A DNA stretch of 64,000 nucleotides. It comes from Atlantibacter hermannii (lineage in GTDB: Bacteria > Pseudomonadota > Gammaproteobacteria > Enterobacterales > Enterobacteriaceae). The notes under the pieces are model-generated. The model did no database searches and was not told the origin of the DNA. It saw nothing but the letters and a program-made list of their open reading frames with translations. This document shows, piece by piece, positions 28,086 to 36,975 of this stretch. Location of the stretch: NCBI GenBank assembly GCA_900635495.1, contig LR134136.1, positions 2,232,001 through 2,296,000 on the forward strand, written 5' to 3'. How positions within the stretch are numbered: position 1 is the first letter of the stretch; each line of letters starts with the position of its first letter. Position numbers and translations under genes: made by a program.

Positions 28086-29186
28086 CTACGCTTTTGCGCC
28101 GCCTTCCATTGCGGCTTTCTGGGCTACCACGGCGGCTTTCTGCTGCATCCGGTTTTGCATCTGGTCAATAATCACCGCCACGATAATCACGATGCCTTTG
28201 ATAACCATCTGCCAGAACTCGCTGACGCCCATCATGACCAGCCCGTCGGCCAGAAATCCGATAACAAACGCGCCCACCAGGGTGCCTAAGATGGTGCCGC
28301 GTCCACCGGCCAGCGAGGTGCCGCCCAGTACGACCGCCGCGATAGCATTCATCTCAAAGGCAGTACCGTTGGCCGGATGGCTGGCGACCAGTTGCGCGGA
28401 GACCACAATCCCGGCGATAGCCGCGCAGAAGCCCGACAGGGTATAGACCCAAATTTTCACCTGTTTAACTTTTACGCCGGAGAGTTCGGCGGCGCGTTCG
28501 TTATCGCCGATGGCGTAAACATGGCGGCCAAAGGGCAGACGACGGGCCACATAGGCGATAGCCAGCGCCAGCACAATCATCATCCAGATGGCCCAGGGCA
28601 ATCCGAGGAACGTGCCCGAACCGATGACGTCGAAGCCGGTATTGCCTAATTGCGGATTACCGGAGAGGCCGGGGAAGGTTTCTCCGCCTGAGGTGAGCAT
28701 GGCCGCGCCGCGCAGCACGTACATGGTGCCGAGGGTGCAGATAAACGGGGCGACGTTATAGCGGGTAATGATCCAGCCGTTCGTCGCCCCGATCAGGCCG
28801 CCAATCAGCAGCACCAGCGGCACAATCACCCAGACGCTGGGGAAAATGGCGATGCCGAACATCGGCAGCACAATGCCTTTGGTGATCAGCCACCCGGCAA
28901 TCATCCCACACAGCCCGAGGGTCGCGCCGATGGAGAGGTCGATGCCTGCAGTGATAATCACAAAGGTGATGCCCAGCGCCAGGAAGGCATTGATGGCGAT
29001 GTGTTTAATCATGATCACCATACTGCCCATGGCGAGGAAGTCGGGCACCATGATGGAGAAAAAGCCGACTATTAAAAACAGCGCAATAAAGGTGCGCAGC
29101 TTTAACAGCAGCAGGAGGATGTTTTCCCGCGAACTGAATAGCGAGGCGGGTCTTGCGTTAAGCGCGACTGTCTCATTCGTTTTCAT
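28086..29186 (-). CDS. Ribose-type ABC transporter permease
   Basis: A 366-residue inner-membrane protein of the RbsC/XylH class with about ten helices. The family loop GATNGWIITRYNVAPFICTLGTMYVLRGAAML and the EAA-like GVKVKQVKIWVYTLSGFCAAIAGIV region are clear. I started at MKTNETVAL, 18 codons into the longest frame, which begins immediately after the ATPase stop. It forms the channel of the importer encoded with the ATPase and binding protein. Confidence 0.88.
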   Translation of the reverse strand: MKTNETVALNARPASLFSSRENILLLLLKLRTFIALFLIVGFFSIMVPDFLAMGSMVIMIKHIAINAFLALGITFVIITAGIDLSIGATLGLCGMIAGWLITKGIVLPMFGIAIFPSVWVIVPLVLLIGGLIGATNGWIITRYNVAPFICTLGTMYVLRGAAMLTSGGETFPGLSGNPQLGNTGFDVIGSGTFLGLPWAIWMMIVLALAIAYVARRLPFGRHVYAIGDNERAAELSGVKVKQVKIWVYTLSGFCAAIAGIVVSAQLVASHPANGTAFEMNAIAAVVLGGTSLAGGRGTILGTLVGAFVIGFLADGLVMMGVSEFWQMVIKGIVIIVAVIIDQMQNRMQQKAAVVAQKAAMEGGAKA

Positions 29187-29187
29187 A

Positions 29188-30702
29188 TCAGAACCCTTGT
29201 GCACTAGCGGAAACCAATGCCGACTCTTCGGCGTTTTCACGGGGAATATCAGCGGTGACTTTGCCGCCGGACATCACCAGGATGCGGTCCGACACCGCCA
29301 TAATCTCTTTCAGATCCGAGGTGGAAAACACCACCGCGATCCCTTGCTCCGAGAGCTGTACCATCATGCGGAACACATCCGCTTTCGCCCCGACGTCAAT
29401 GCCCCGGGTCGGTTCATCCAGCAACAGCAGCTTCGGGTTGGTTAAAAGGGAACGGCCAATCACCACCTTTTGCTGGTTGCCGCCGCTCAGCGCCTGGATC
29501 TCCACTTCGGGGGACGACACCTTGATCGACAGATTGCCGATGGTGGTCGCCACCACCTGTTCCTCATCTCGCCGGGCAATGGCGAAGCCGCTTTGCAAAC
29601 GCCGCCACAGGCTGGCAATGGTCAAATTACTGGCCACCGACGAGATGGGAAAAATGCCGGTGCGTTTGCGGTCTTCCGGCACCAGGCTCATCCCCATGCG
29701 GATGCGCTCCGCCGTGGAGAGGCGCGGCGGCACCGGCTTGCTGTCGAGCCACAGTTTGCCGAGGTAGTTACGGTTGGTGCCGAGTAAGCACTCAAACAGC
29801 TCGGTACGTCCGGCACCCATCAGCCCGTAAATCCCGACAATCTCCCCGGCGCGCACGTTAAAACTTACGTCGTCCACCACGGCATTCCCGGAAGCGTTGA
29901 CGCAGGTGATATGTTCCGCTTCTAACACCGGCGCGCCAAACTGGCGGCCCGGCGTCAGGAAGCTCGACACCGGCTCGCTGCCGAGCATCTCACGGACGAT
30001 CCACGGCACGTCGATATCGCTGACCTGGGCTTCCGCCTGGAATTTGCCGTCGCGCAGAATAGTGATCACATCGCCAATCGCCATCAGTTCTTCAAGGCGA
30101 TGGGAGATATAGATAATCGACACGCCCTGGCGGGTCAGTTCGCGGATCACCCGAAACAGGATTTCCACTTCAGTTTTACTCAGCGCCGACGTGGGTTCGT
30201 CGAGGATCAGAATATCCGCGTCTTCCGCCAGCGCTTTGGCGATTTCCACCAGCTGTTGTTGGCCCACTTTCAGGTTCGCCACCTGCTCATTCGGCGAAAT
30301 CGGTTGATCGAGACGCCTGAGCAATTCGGCGCTGCGCTGAATTTGCGTGGCTTCATCAATCGGCTTCAGCCCCTGTTGCAGCTCGCGGCCCAGAAAGATG
30401 TTTTCTGCTACGGTCAGGTTTTCAAACAGGTTGAGCTCCTGATGCACCATGCCGATACCGTGGGCGGCGGCGTCGCGGGTCGAGGCGAAATGCACCGGTT
30501 TGCCGTTCAGTTCGATGGTCCCGGCGCTCGGCTGCTGCACCCCGGCGAGGATTTTCATTAGCGTGGATTTTCCCGCGCCGTTCTCGCCGATAATCACATT
30601 CACTTTGCCGCGCCAGACGTTGTAATCCACGTTATCCAGCGCCACGGTGCCGGGAAACAGCATCGAAACGCCACGGGTGCGTAATACAATCGGGTCCGCC
30701 AT
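29188..30702 (-). CDS. Ribose-type sugar ABC transporter ATP-binding protein
   Basis: A 504-residue protein with two tandem ATPase domains, as in RbsA. The N-terminal domain has Walker A GENGAGKSTLMK, signature NLKVGQQQLVEIAKAL and Walker B ILILDEPTSAL; the C-terminal domain has the degenerate Walker A GLMGAGRTE, signature ALSGGNQQKVVIGRSL and Walker B LLLLDEPTRGID. Its stop overlaps nothing, but it begins at the last base of the lipoprotein gene, so translation is coupled. Confidence 0.92.
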   Translation of the reverse strand: MADPIVLRTRGVSMLFPGTVALDNVDYNVWRGKVNVIIGENGAGKSTLMKILAGVQQPSAGTIELNGKPVHFASTRDAAAHGIGMVHQELNLFENLTVAENIFLGRELQQGLKPIDEATQIQRSAELLRRLDQPISPNEQVANLKVGQQQLVEIAKALAEDADILILDEPTSALSKTEVEILFRVIRELTRQGVSIIYISHRLEELMAIGDVITILRDGKFQAEAQVSDIDVPWIVREMLGSEPVSSFLTPGRQFGAPVLEAEHITCVNASGNAVVDDVSFNVRAGEIVGIYGLMGAGRTELFECLLGTNRNYLGKLWLDSKPVPPRLSTAERIRMGMSLVPEDRKRTGIFPISSVASNLTIASLWRRLQSGFAIARRDEEQVVATTIGNLSIKVSSPEVEIQALSGGNQQKVVIGRSLLTNPKLLLLDEPTRGIDVGAKADVFRMMVQLSEQGIAVVFSTSDLKEIMAVSDRILVMSGGKVTADIPRENAEESALVSASAQGF

Positions 30703-31304
30703 TATTTCGCTCCCTTCTGGATTTCCAGCGCGACGGCGTCGGTCAGCTCGCCTGATTTCAGGGTGCCGGCGATCAGCATCGTCACCGGCTGCTGCTGCCA
30801 GGATGCATCGATGGGTGGCAGGTGTTTCACCGCTTCGCGGTTATACGCTTTGGACAACTGAGCAAACTGGACCTGGTTGGTGAAATCCTCAAATTTAAAC
30901 CCGGCGGCGTCGCGCACCGCATTGCCTCTGATCAGCGGCCCGATCTGGACCACCAGCGGCTTATTATTCAGCGTGACGGTGACGGACCGCTCGCGCTCAT
31001 TGGTTAAATCGACCTTTTCGATGTTGCTGTGCAGGCGAACAAACACGCTTTCCGGCGTCGGGCTGGCCGGACGGGCGCTCAGGGTTGCCGTATCGAGCGC
31101 ATGGTCACGCGCTGGTTTGGCCACCCGGCTGTCCCAGGTTTGTTGCGCTATCTGCGCGGGGGTCATGTTGGCGAAACTCGCTTTCGCGTTGGGATCTGGC
31201 GGAATGATCGGTTTACCATTCTCGTCCAGATCCACCACCCGGCAGGCAGTCAGCAACAGGGTACTGCAACACAGCGCGCCAATACCCCATTGTTTCAACG
31301 ACAT
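30702..31304 (-). CDS. DUF2291 lipoprotein of the sugar ABC operon
   Basis: A 200-residue precursor with a lipobox LTAC at residues 18-21, so the mature protein is lipid-anchored at Cys21. The remainder (VVDLDENGKPIIPPDPNAK, then a beta-rich domain) matches the family called DUF2291, which I know as a companion of ribose-type ABC importers. Its function is not established; location in the operon between binding protein and ATPase suggests a periplasmic accessory to uptake. Confidence 0.75.
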   Translation of the reverse strand: MSLKQWGIGALCCSTLLLTACRVVDLDENGKPIIPPDPNAKASFANMTPAQIAQQTWDSRVAKPARDHALDTATLSARPASPTPESVFVRLHSNIEKVDLTNERERSVTVTLNNKPLVVQIGPLIRGNAVRDAAGFKFEDFTNQVQFAQLSKAYNREAVKHLPPIDASWQQQPVTMLIAGTLKSGELTDAVALEIQKGAK

Positions 31305-31316
31305 ACAACCTCCGGC

Positions 31317-32257
31317 TTAGTTGCTCAGTTTGAAGGTATTCAGTTTGGATGCGTTGGATTCATCAATCAGCACGCAGTCCATCAGCTGTTTTTCCTGCTC
31401 TTTGGCTTTGCCGTTTTTCAGGTAGTAATCGGCCTGGACCACCGCCATTTGCGCCTGTTCCCAGCCCGGCTGGAGCACGGTCGCTTTAATGTTGCTGCCC
31501 GCTTTAATGGAATCGCGCACATAATCGCTGCCGTCGAAGCCCACCACGATCACATTGGTTTTACCGGCGGCTTTCAGGGCTGCTTCTGCGCCCAGCGCCA
31601 TGGTGTCGTTCCCGGAAATAACACCGACGATGTCCGGCTGGGTTTGCAGAATGGCTTCCATACGGTTAAAGGCTTCGGTCTGGCTCCAGTTTGCGGTCTG
31701 CTGGGCCACCATCTTCATATCCGGGTAGTCATCCAGAATGTCGTGATAACCCTGAGAGCGCACATGGGCGTTGGTATCGGACTGGCGACCCAGCAGTTCG
31801 ACATAGGTGCCTTTGCCGTTCAGCAATTTGGCGAATTTCTCCGCGCCGAGCTGTGCGCCCTGGTAGTTGTTAGAGACGATCTGCGCAACGGCAACGCCGG
31901 TTTTATTGATTTCGCGATCGATGAGGAAGGCCGGTACGCCCGCCGCTTTGGCTTTTTCCAGCGGGCCGACGGTGGCGTCAGCACCGGCGTTATCGAGAAT
32001 AATCGCTTTCGCTTTACGGGCGATGGCCGTCTCGAACAATTGGTTCTGCTTATTCACGTCATCGTCATGGGAAGCCACCAGCGTGGTGTAGCCAAGCTCT
32101 TTCGCTTTGGCGGCCGCGCCGTCAGCTTCCGCTTTAAAGAACGGGTTGTCGTGTGAAGGGTAATAATGGCAATCAGTCCGTTATCAGCGGCATAAAGGTT
32201 GGCAGAAGCCGCAAACAGCGCAGCCACTAATGATGCTTTGAGTAGGGTATGTTTCAT
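31317..32257 (-). CDS. Sugar ABC transporter periplasmic binding protein (RbsB-like), one-base frameshift
   Basis: Repaired length is about 313 residues. The signal peptide (MKHTLLKASLVAALFAASANLYA) is followed by GLIAIITPSHDNPFFKAEADGAAAKAKELGY in pieces across two frames, then ASHDDDVNKQNQLFETAIARKAKAIILDNAGADATVG. This is the cluster-B ribose-binding type. The break is at 32158-32160, where GGG should be GGGG. It is the first gene of the operon, with a good GGAG ribosome site and a perfect palindrome 14 bases upstream of the start. Confidence 0.82.
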
Positions 32258-32270
32258 TTTTATCTCCACA

Positions 32271-32286
32271 TTGAATATATATTCAA
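32271..32286. promoter_or_regulatory. Perfect 16-bp palindrome, candidate operator of the sugar operon
   Basis: TTGAATATATATTCAA is a perfect inverted repeat just upstream of the binding-protein gene. The half-site TGAATA recurs at 28029-28042 with the same 2-base spacer. The divergent SorC-family gene is the obvious candidate to bind it. Confidence 0.65.
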
Positions 32287-32363
32287 GCATGATTTATTAT
32301 GCAATCTAACCATATGCCCGGGAAATTCATCTGTCTACGGTCAATTCAGGGAAATGATGAAAA

Positions 32364-32379
32364 GGCGAAAGCGATCACA
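32364..32379. promoter_or_regulatory. Candidate CRP site in the divergent sugar-operon promoter region
   Basis: GGCGA-AAGCGA-TCACA matches the CRP consensus TGTGA-N6-TCACA at 8 of 10 positions and lies midway between the operon and its regulator. Catabolite control of such an operon is expected, but the left half-site is poor. Confidence 0.35.
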
Positions 32380-32421
32380 ATTCGTTCACTAAATCAATCA
32401 AAAAGGCGCTTTTACTTGTTA

Positions 32422-32441
32422 TTTATTCGCGCTTGAATAAA
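32422..32441. promoter_or_regulatory. Inverted repeat before the SorC-family regulator gene
   Basis: TTTATTC-GCGCTT-GAATAAA has 7-bp arms and reuses the TGAATA half-site, but in the outward orientation. It lies 25 bases before the regulator start and could mediate autoregulation. Confidence 0.45.
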
Positions 32442-32465
32442 AATACAGGGGACTCAGGAGGTGCT

Positions 32466-33407
32466 ATGTCAAAGCAGGATGAACAACGGCTGTTGGTGAA
32501 AATCGCCACGCTCTATTACGTCGATGGAATGAAACAATCAGAAATTGCTGGCCTTCTGCAGCTTTCACAGTCTTTTGTCTCGCGCGCCATTACCCGCTGC
32601 CAGAAAGAAGGGTGGTGAAGATCAGCGTCATTCAGCCGCCGAATATTTTTCTGTCGCTGGAGCACGCGCTGGAGCAGAATACGGCATCCGCCAGGCGATT
32701 GTGGTGGATGTGGACGAACCGGCGTCGGCCATGCAAATCAAACATGCTATCGGTAGCGCGGCCGCGCACTATGTGGAAACCCGCCTGCGGCCAGGCGACC
32801 TGGTAGGCATCTCCTCCTGGAGCAGCACCATTCGCGCGATGGTGGATGAGCTCCATCCGCAAAGCATCAAAAGCGAGCGGGTGATCCAGTTACTGGGCGG
32901 CGTCGGGCCAAACGGTAACGTCCAGGCGACCATTCTGACCCAAAACCTCGCCGCGCAGCTCGGCTGTAAAGCCTGGCTGCTGCCATCTCAGAGCATCGAA
33001 CATTCTGTTGAAGAGCGCGCCGGCTGGTAGCCAGTGATGACGTGGCAGAAGTGGTGGGCAAGTTCAGTGAAGTGGATGTCGCAATCCTCGGCATCGGCGA
33101 TCTCGAACCTTCCCAGTTGCTCAAAAATTCCGGCAACTATTATGGCGAAACCATGCTGCAAACCCTGGCGGCGCGGGGAGCAGTAGGGGATATCTGTCTG
33201 CATTATTACAATGCCGACGGTGAGCCGGTACTCAGCAAAGAAGAGGACCCGGTGATCGGGATGGAGCTGAACCAGGTTCGCCAGTGTCCGCATGTAGTGG
33301 CGCTGGCAGGCGGCACCGAGAAGGTCAACGCCATTCGTGGCGCGCTGAAAGGCAAGTATATTGATGTGTTAATCACCGACTATCCCACCGCCCGCGAACT
33401 CGCCTGA
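32466..33407 (+). CDS. SorC/DeoR-type sugar-binding transcriptional regulator, three one-base deletions
   Basis: Repaired length is about 314 residues. The N-terminal helix-turn-helix is clear (RLLVKIATLYYVDGMKQSEIAGLLQLSQSFVSRAITR), followed by the SorC sugar-phosphate-binding domain (GDLVGISSWSSTIRAMVDEL, LLGGVGPNGNVQA, then EVDVAILGIGDLEPSQLL). Three deletions break the frame: one G at 32609-32612, one G near 32677, and one C near 33017. All pieces keep family sequence in order. It is divergent from the sugar operon and probably responds to a phosphorylated pathway intermediate. Confidence 0.8.
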
Positions 33408-33415
33408 TCCAAAAC

Positions 33416-33437
33416 GGGGCATCGGGTCTGATGCCCC
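33416..33437 (+). terminator. Stem-loop after the SorC-family gene
   Basis: GGGGCATC and GATGCCCC form an 8-bp stem with a 6-base loop, ten bases beyond the stop. There is no T tract, so termination may be partial. Confidence 0.5.
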
Positions 33438-33605
33438 TCCGCGCTGTTGCCTCAACATGAAAATTCTTCACGTGCTATGAAATTTCTTCGTTTGCACCGC
33501 CGCCAATCGCATGACACTCTCAATGCATCTAGCCGTCCAGATGGCTAAAAATTCAAAATGCGAACAATCACTCTGGGTAATCATCACCAGGGTCAAGGAG
33601 ACACC

Positions 33606-34710
33606 ATGCAGACTAACACTTCCCCGTACCGTGCAGAAATCGTCGGCAGTTTTTTACGTCCTGATGCCATCAAAGCGGCCCGCGAACAGTTCGCCCGCGG
33701 CGCGATTGACGCGGCAACGTTGCGTCAGATTGAAAACGATGCCATCCGCGCCAGTGTGGACGCCCAGTGCGCCTGCGGCCTGACGGTGGTCACCGACGGC
33801 GAGTTTCGCCGCGCCTGGTGGCATCTCGACTTTTTCGCCGCGTTGCAGGGCGTGGAGCTGGTGGAAGTCAACCAGGGGATCCAGTTCTCCGGCATCCAGA
33901 CCAAAGCCCAAAGCGTGCGCGTGACCGGCAAAGTGGCATTTGGCGATCACCCGATGCTGGAAGACTTCCGGTTTCTGAAAAGCATCAGCGGCAAAGCCGA
34001 ACCGAAAATGACCATTCCCAGCCCGAGCGTGCTGCATTTTCGCGGCGGCGCGGCGGCAATCGACCGCACCGTTTACCCGAACCTTGATGATTACTTCGCG
34101 GACCTGGCGGTAACCTGGCGCGACGCCATCCGCGCTTTCTATGACGCAGGCTGCCGCTATCTGCAACTGGATGACACCGTCTGGGCGTATCTGTGCTCTG
34201 ACGCGCAGCGTCAGCAAATCCGCGAGCGCGGCGAAGACCCGGATGAGCTGGCGCAGATTTATGCCCGTGTCCTGAACCAGGCGCTGGAAGGCAAGCCGGA
34301 CGATCTGACCATCGGCCTGCACGTTTGCCGCGGCAACTTCCGCTCCAGCTGGATTGCCGAAGGCGGTTACGAGCCGGTGGCGGAGGTGCTGTTTGGCACC
34401 GTCAACGTCGATGCGTTTTTCCTCGAATACGACAATGACCCGCTCCGGCGATTTCGCGCCGCTGCGCTTTATTCGTCCGGGTAAACAGCAGGTGGTGCTG
34501 GGCCTGATTACCACCAAAACCGGCGAGCTGGAAAACCGCGAACAGATCAAAGCCCGCCTGAAAGAGGCGGCACAGTATGTCGATCTGAACCAGGTGTGCC
34601 TCAGCCCGCAGTGCGGTTTTGCCTCCACGGAAGAGGGCAACGCCATAACGCCAGCGGAGCAATGGGAAAAAGTCCGTCTGGTAACCGGGATCGCCGCTGA
34701 AGTCTGGTAA
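33606..34710 (+). CDS. Short cobalamin-independent methionine synthase-like protein (MetE C-terminal family), one-base frameshift
   Basis: Repaired length is about 367 residues, equal to the catalytic half of MetE alone, as in the YxjG/YxjH family. Recognisable blocks are EIVGSFLRPD, TDGEFRRAWWHLDF, the barrel strand YLQLDDTVWAYL, IGLHVCRGNFRS with the putative zinc-ligand His and Cys, and LSPQCGFAS near the end with the second Cys. These enzymes transfer a methyl group to homocysteine or a related thiol; the methyl donor is unknown. The break is at 34438-34440, with one extra C. A strong terminator follows. Confidence 0.75.
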
Positions 34711-34734
34711 GTTTTTCTTTGCGTGACCTGACCT

Positions 34735-34775
34735 CGCCGCCGGTATGAAACGATGCATACCGGCGGCGTCTTGTT
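34735..34775 (+). terminator. Terminator after the MetE-like gene
   Basis: A perfect 12-bp stem (CGCCGCCGGTAT/ATACCGGCGGCG) with a 10-base loop is followed by TCTTGTTT on the plus strand. Confidence 0.75.
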
Positions 34776-35095
34776 TGACTGACCCCGCCTTTATTTGATT
34801 ACCCTTTTTTATTTCGGTCCGGCAGCAACGTGTTTGCAAGGTCGGTTAATGAGCCGTTCAGTATTAACCCGTGTAATGATTCCCTCCTTCCTGATATGAA
34901 AATTAAATTTTCTGTCATCACAAAATCCTATATCTGACGATATTTTTGCGTAGAGATGATTATATTTCCTGCCGGTGCACAATCTTATGGCATTGCTGCA
35001 CCATAATGATTTGTTTTTTGCCGTTATAAGCTCATTAAGCACGATTCAATTAATCATTAACTTCATAATTTATTGATAAATATGAATAAATAATA

Positions 35096-35113
35096 TTGGC
35101 ATTACAATTGCTT
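35096..35113 (+). promoter_or_regulatory. Sigma-54-type promoter of the urea operon
   Basis: TTGGCATTACAATTGCTT has the invariant GG (35098-35099) and GC (35110-35111) of a -24/-12 promoter at exact spacing and matches TGGCAC-N6-TTGC except at the C after TGGCA and the base after it. It lies about 40 bases before the allophanate hydrolase start. NtrC-like half-sites GGTGCA (about 34974) and TGCACC (about 35000) lie upstream at enhancer distance. This predicts induction under nitrogen limitation. Confidence 0.65.
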
Positions 35114-35125
35114 TAGTTATCCCAT

Positions 35126-35137
35126 CTTGTATACCAG
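35126..35137. promoter_or_regulatory. GTATAC-centred palindrome, candidate GntR operator
   Basis: CTTGTATACCAG is symmetrical except at one base pair and overlaps the expected start of transcription from the -24/-12 promoter, where a repressor would block initiation. TTGTATAC-like sites are common for FCD-type GntR regulators, and one is encoded within this operon. Confidence 0.5.
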
Positions 35138-35152
35138 TTGGGATGCCAGCCA

Positions 35153-36965
35153 ATGAAGCCGTTTACTGATTCGCCCGAGGTCATGACAATTAAAGAATGG
35201 AAGCAGTGCTGCTCTCATTCTGTTGACGCCATCAGAGATATTTATCGTCGACTGATTAAAGGTCTGGATAAACACGATCCCGCCTGGATTAGCTATGCCA
35301 GTGAGGAATTAATTACTGCGCAAATAAATCAATTAGCCGAATGGCAGGCAGCGGGAAAAACGCCGCAGGATTTCCCGCTGTGGGGTGTGCCGTTCGCAGT
35401 AAAAGACAATATCGACGTGGCCGGTTTTGAGACCACCGCCGCCTGTCCGGCCTTTGGCTACCAGCCAAAAGACGACGCGACCGTGGTGGCGAAACTAAAA
35501 GCGGCAGGCGCGATTGTGGTGGGCAAAACCAACCTCGATCAATTCGCAACCGGCCTGGTCGGCACGCGCTCACCCTATGGCGCGGTGCCTAACACGTTTG
35601 ATGCGCGCTACGTCAGCGGCGGTTCCAGTTCCGGGTCGGCATCAGTGGTGGCGCGTGGTCTGGTGCCGTTTGCCCTCGGTACGGATACGGCCGGTTCGGG
35701 GCGCGTTCCGGCAGGTTTTAACAACATCGTTGGGCTGAAACCCACCAAAGGCTGGCTTTCGGCTAAGGGCGTGGTGCCCGCCTGCCGCCTGAACGACACG
35801 GTGTCTGTTTTTGCGCTAAGCGTCGACGATGCCGCCCTTGTCGCGGGCATCGCGGGCGGCTTTGATGCCGAAGATGCCTATTCACGCCGCAACCCCTTTA
35901 CGGCACCGGCACGTTTTAGCCACCGGCCACGCCTGGCCGTGCCGGAGCACCCTGAATTTTTCGGCGATGAACTGAGTAAAACGGCTTTTGCCAAAAGCCT
36001 CGCTCGTCTTAATGCGCTGGGCGTCGAGTGTGTTCCGATTGATTTCACGCCGTTCCGTCAGCTCGCGGAGCAGCTTTATGCCGGGGCGTGGGTCGCGGAG
36101 CGCACTGTGGCGGTAGGGGATACGCTGGCGCGTTTTCCCGATGCGATGGACCCGACAGTGCGCGGCATTGTCGAAGGGGGGCAAACGCTTCAGCGCCTGT
36201 GACGCCTGGCAGGCGGAATACACCCGTGCGGCGCTGGCGCGGGAAATCAACGACATCCTTGCCGGTTTTGACGCCCTGGTCGTACCCACATCGCCCACCA
36301 TCCGTACCCTGGATGAGATGGCGCAGGAGCCGGTGCGTTACAACTCACAGTTTGGCACCTACACCAATTTCACCAATCTGGCCGATCTCAGCGCGCTGGC
36401 GCTGCCGGGGGATTTTCGCAGCGACGGATTACCGGCGGGCATCACCTTAATCGCACCGGCCTGGCACGACGCGGCGCTGGCGGATTTTGGCCGACGCTGG
36501 CAGCAGGCGCTGGGGTTACCCGCTGGCGCCACCTCAACCATCCCGTCTGCCGGCCCGGCCGTCGCGCCACAGGGATTTGTCCGCCTGGCGGTGGTCGGCG
36601 CACACCTGCGCGGGCAGCCGCTCAATCATCAGCTCACCACCCGCAACGCGGTGTTCGTGGAAGAAACCACCACCGACGCCCGTTACCAGCTTTTTGCCCT
36701 GGCGAATACCACGCCGCCAAAACCGGGACTGGCGCGCAGCGAGCAGGGCAAGCCGATTACGGTGGAGCTGTGGGATGTGCCGCTGGCCCGCTTCGGGGAA
36801 CTGGTGGCGGAGGTGCCCGCGCCGCTTGGCATCGGTTCGCTGACGCTGTGCGACGGTCGCGAAGTGAAAGGGTTTATCTGCGAACCGTATGCCCTGGCCG
36901 ACGCCACGGACATTACGCAATGGGGCGGCTGGAAAGCCTGGCTTGCCCGTCATCACAGCGCCTGA
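35153..36965 (+). CDS. atzF: Allophanate hydrolase AtzF, one-base frameshift
   Basis: Repaired length is about 603 residues, usual for the family. The enzyme splits allophanate to two ammonia and two CO2, the second step of ATP-dependent urea breakdown. The amidase Ser-cisSer-Lys triad is seen in VPFAVKDNIDVAG (Lys) and SGGSSSGSASVVARG (Ser residues); after about residue 470 comes the C-terminal allophanate hydrolase domain (FVRLAVVGAHLRGQPLNHQL ... GEVKGF-like end). The frame breaks at 36175-36180, where G6 should be G5. The start is uncertain: ATG at 35153 and ATG at 35183 are both possible. Confidence 0.85.
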
Positions 36966-36975
36966 GGAGATCGCC

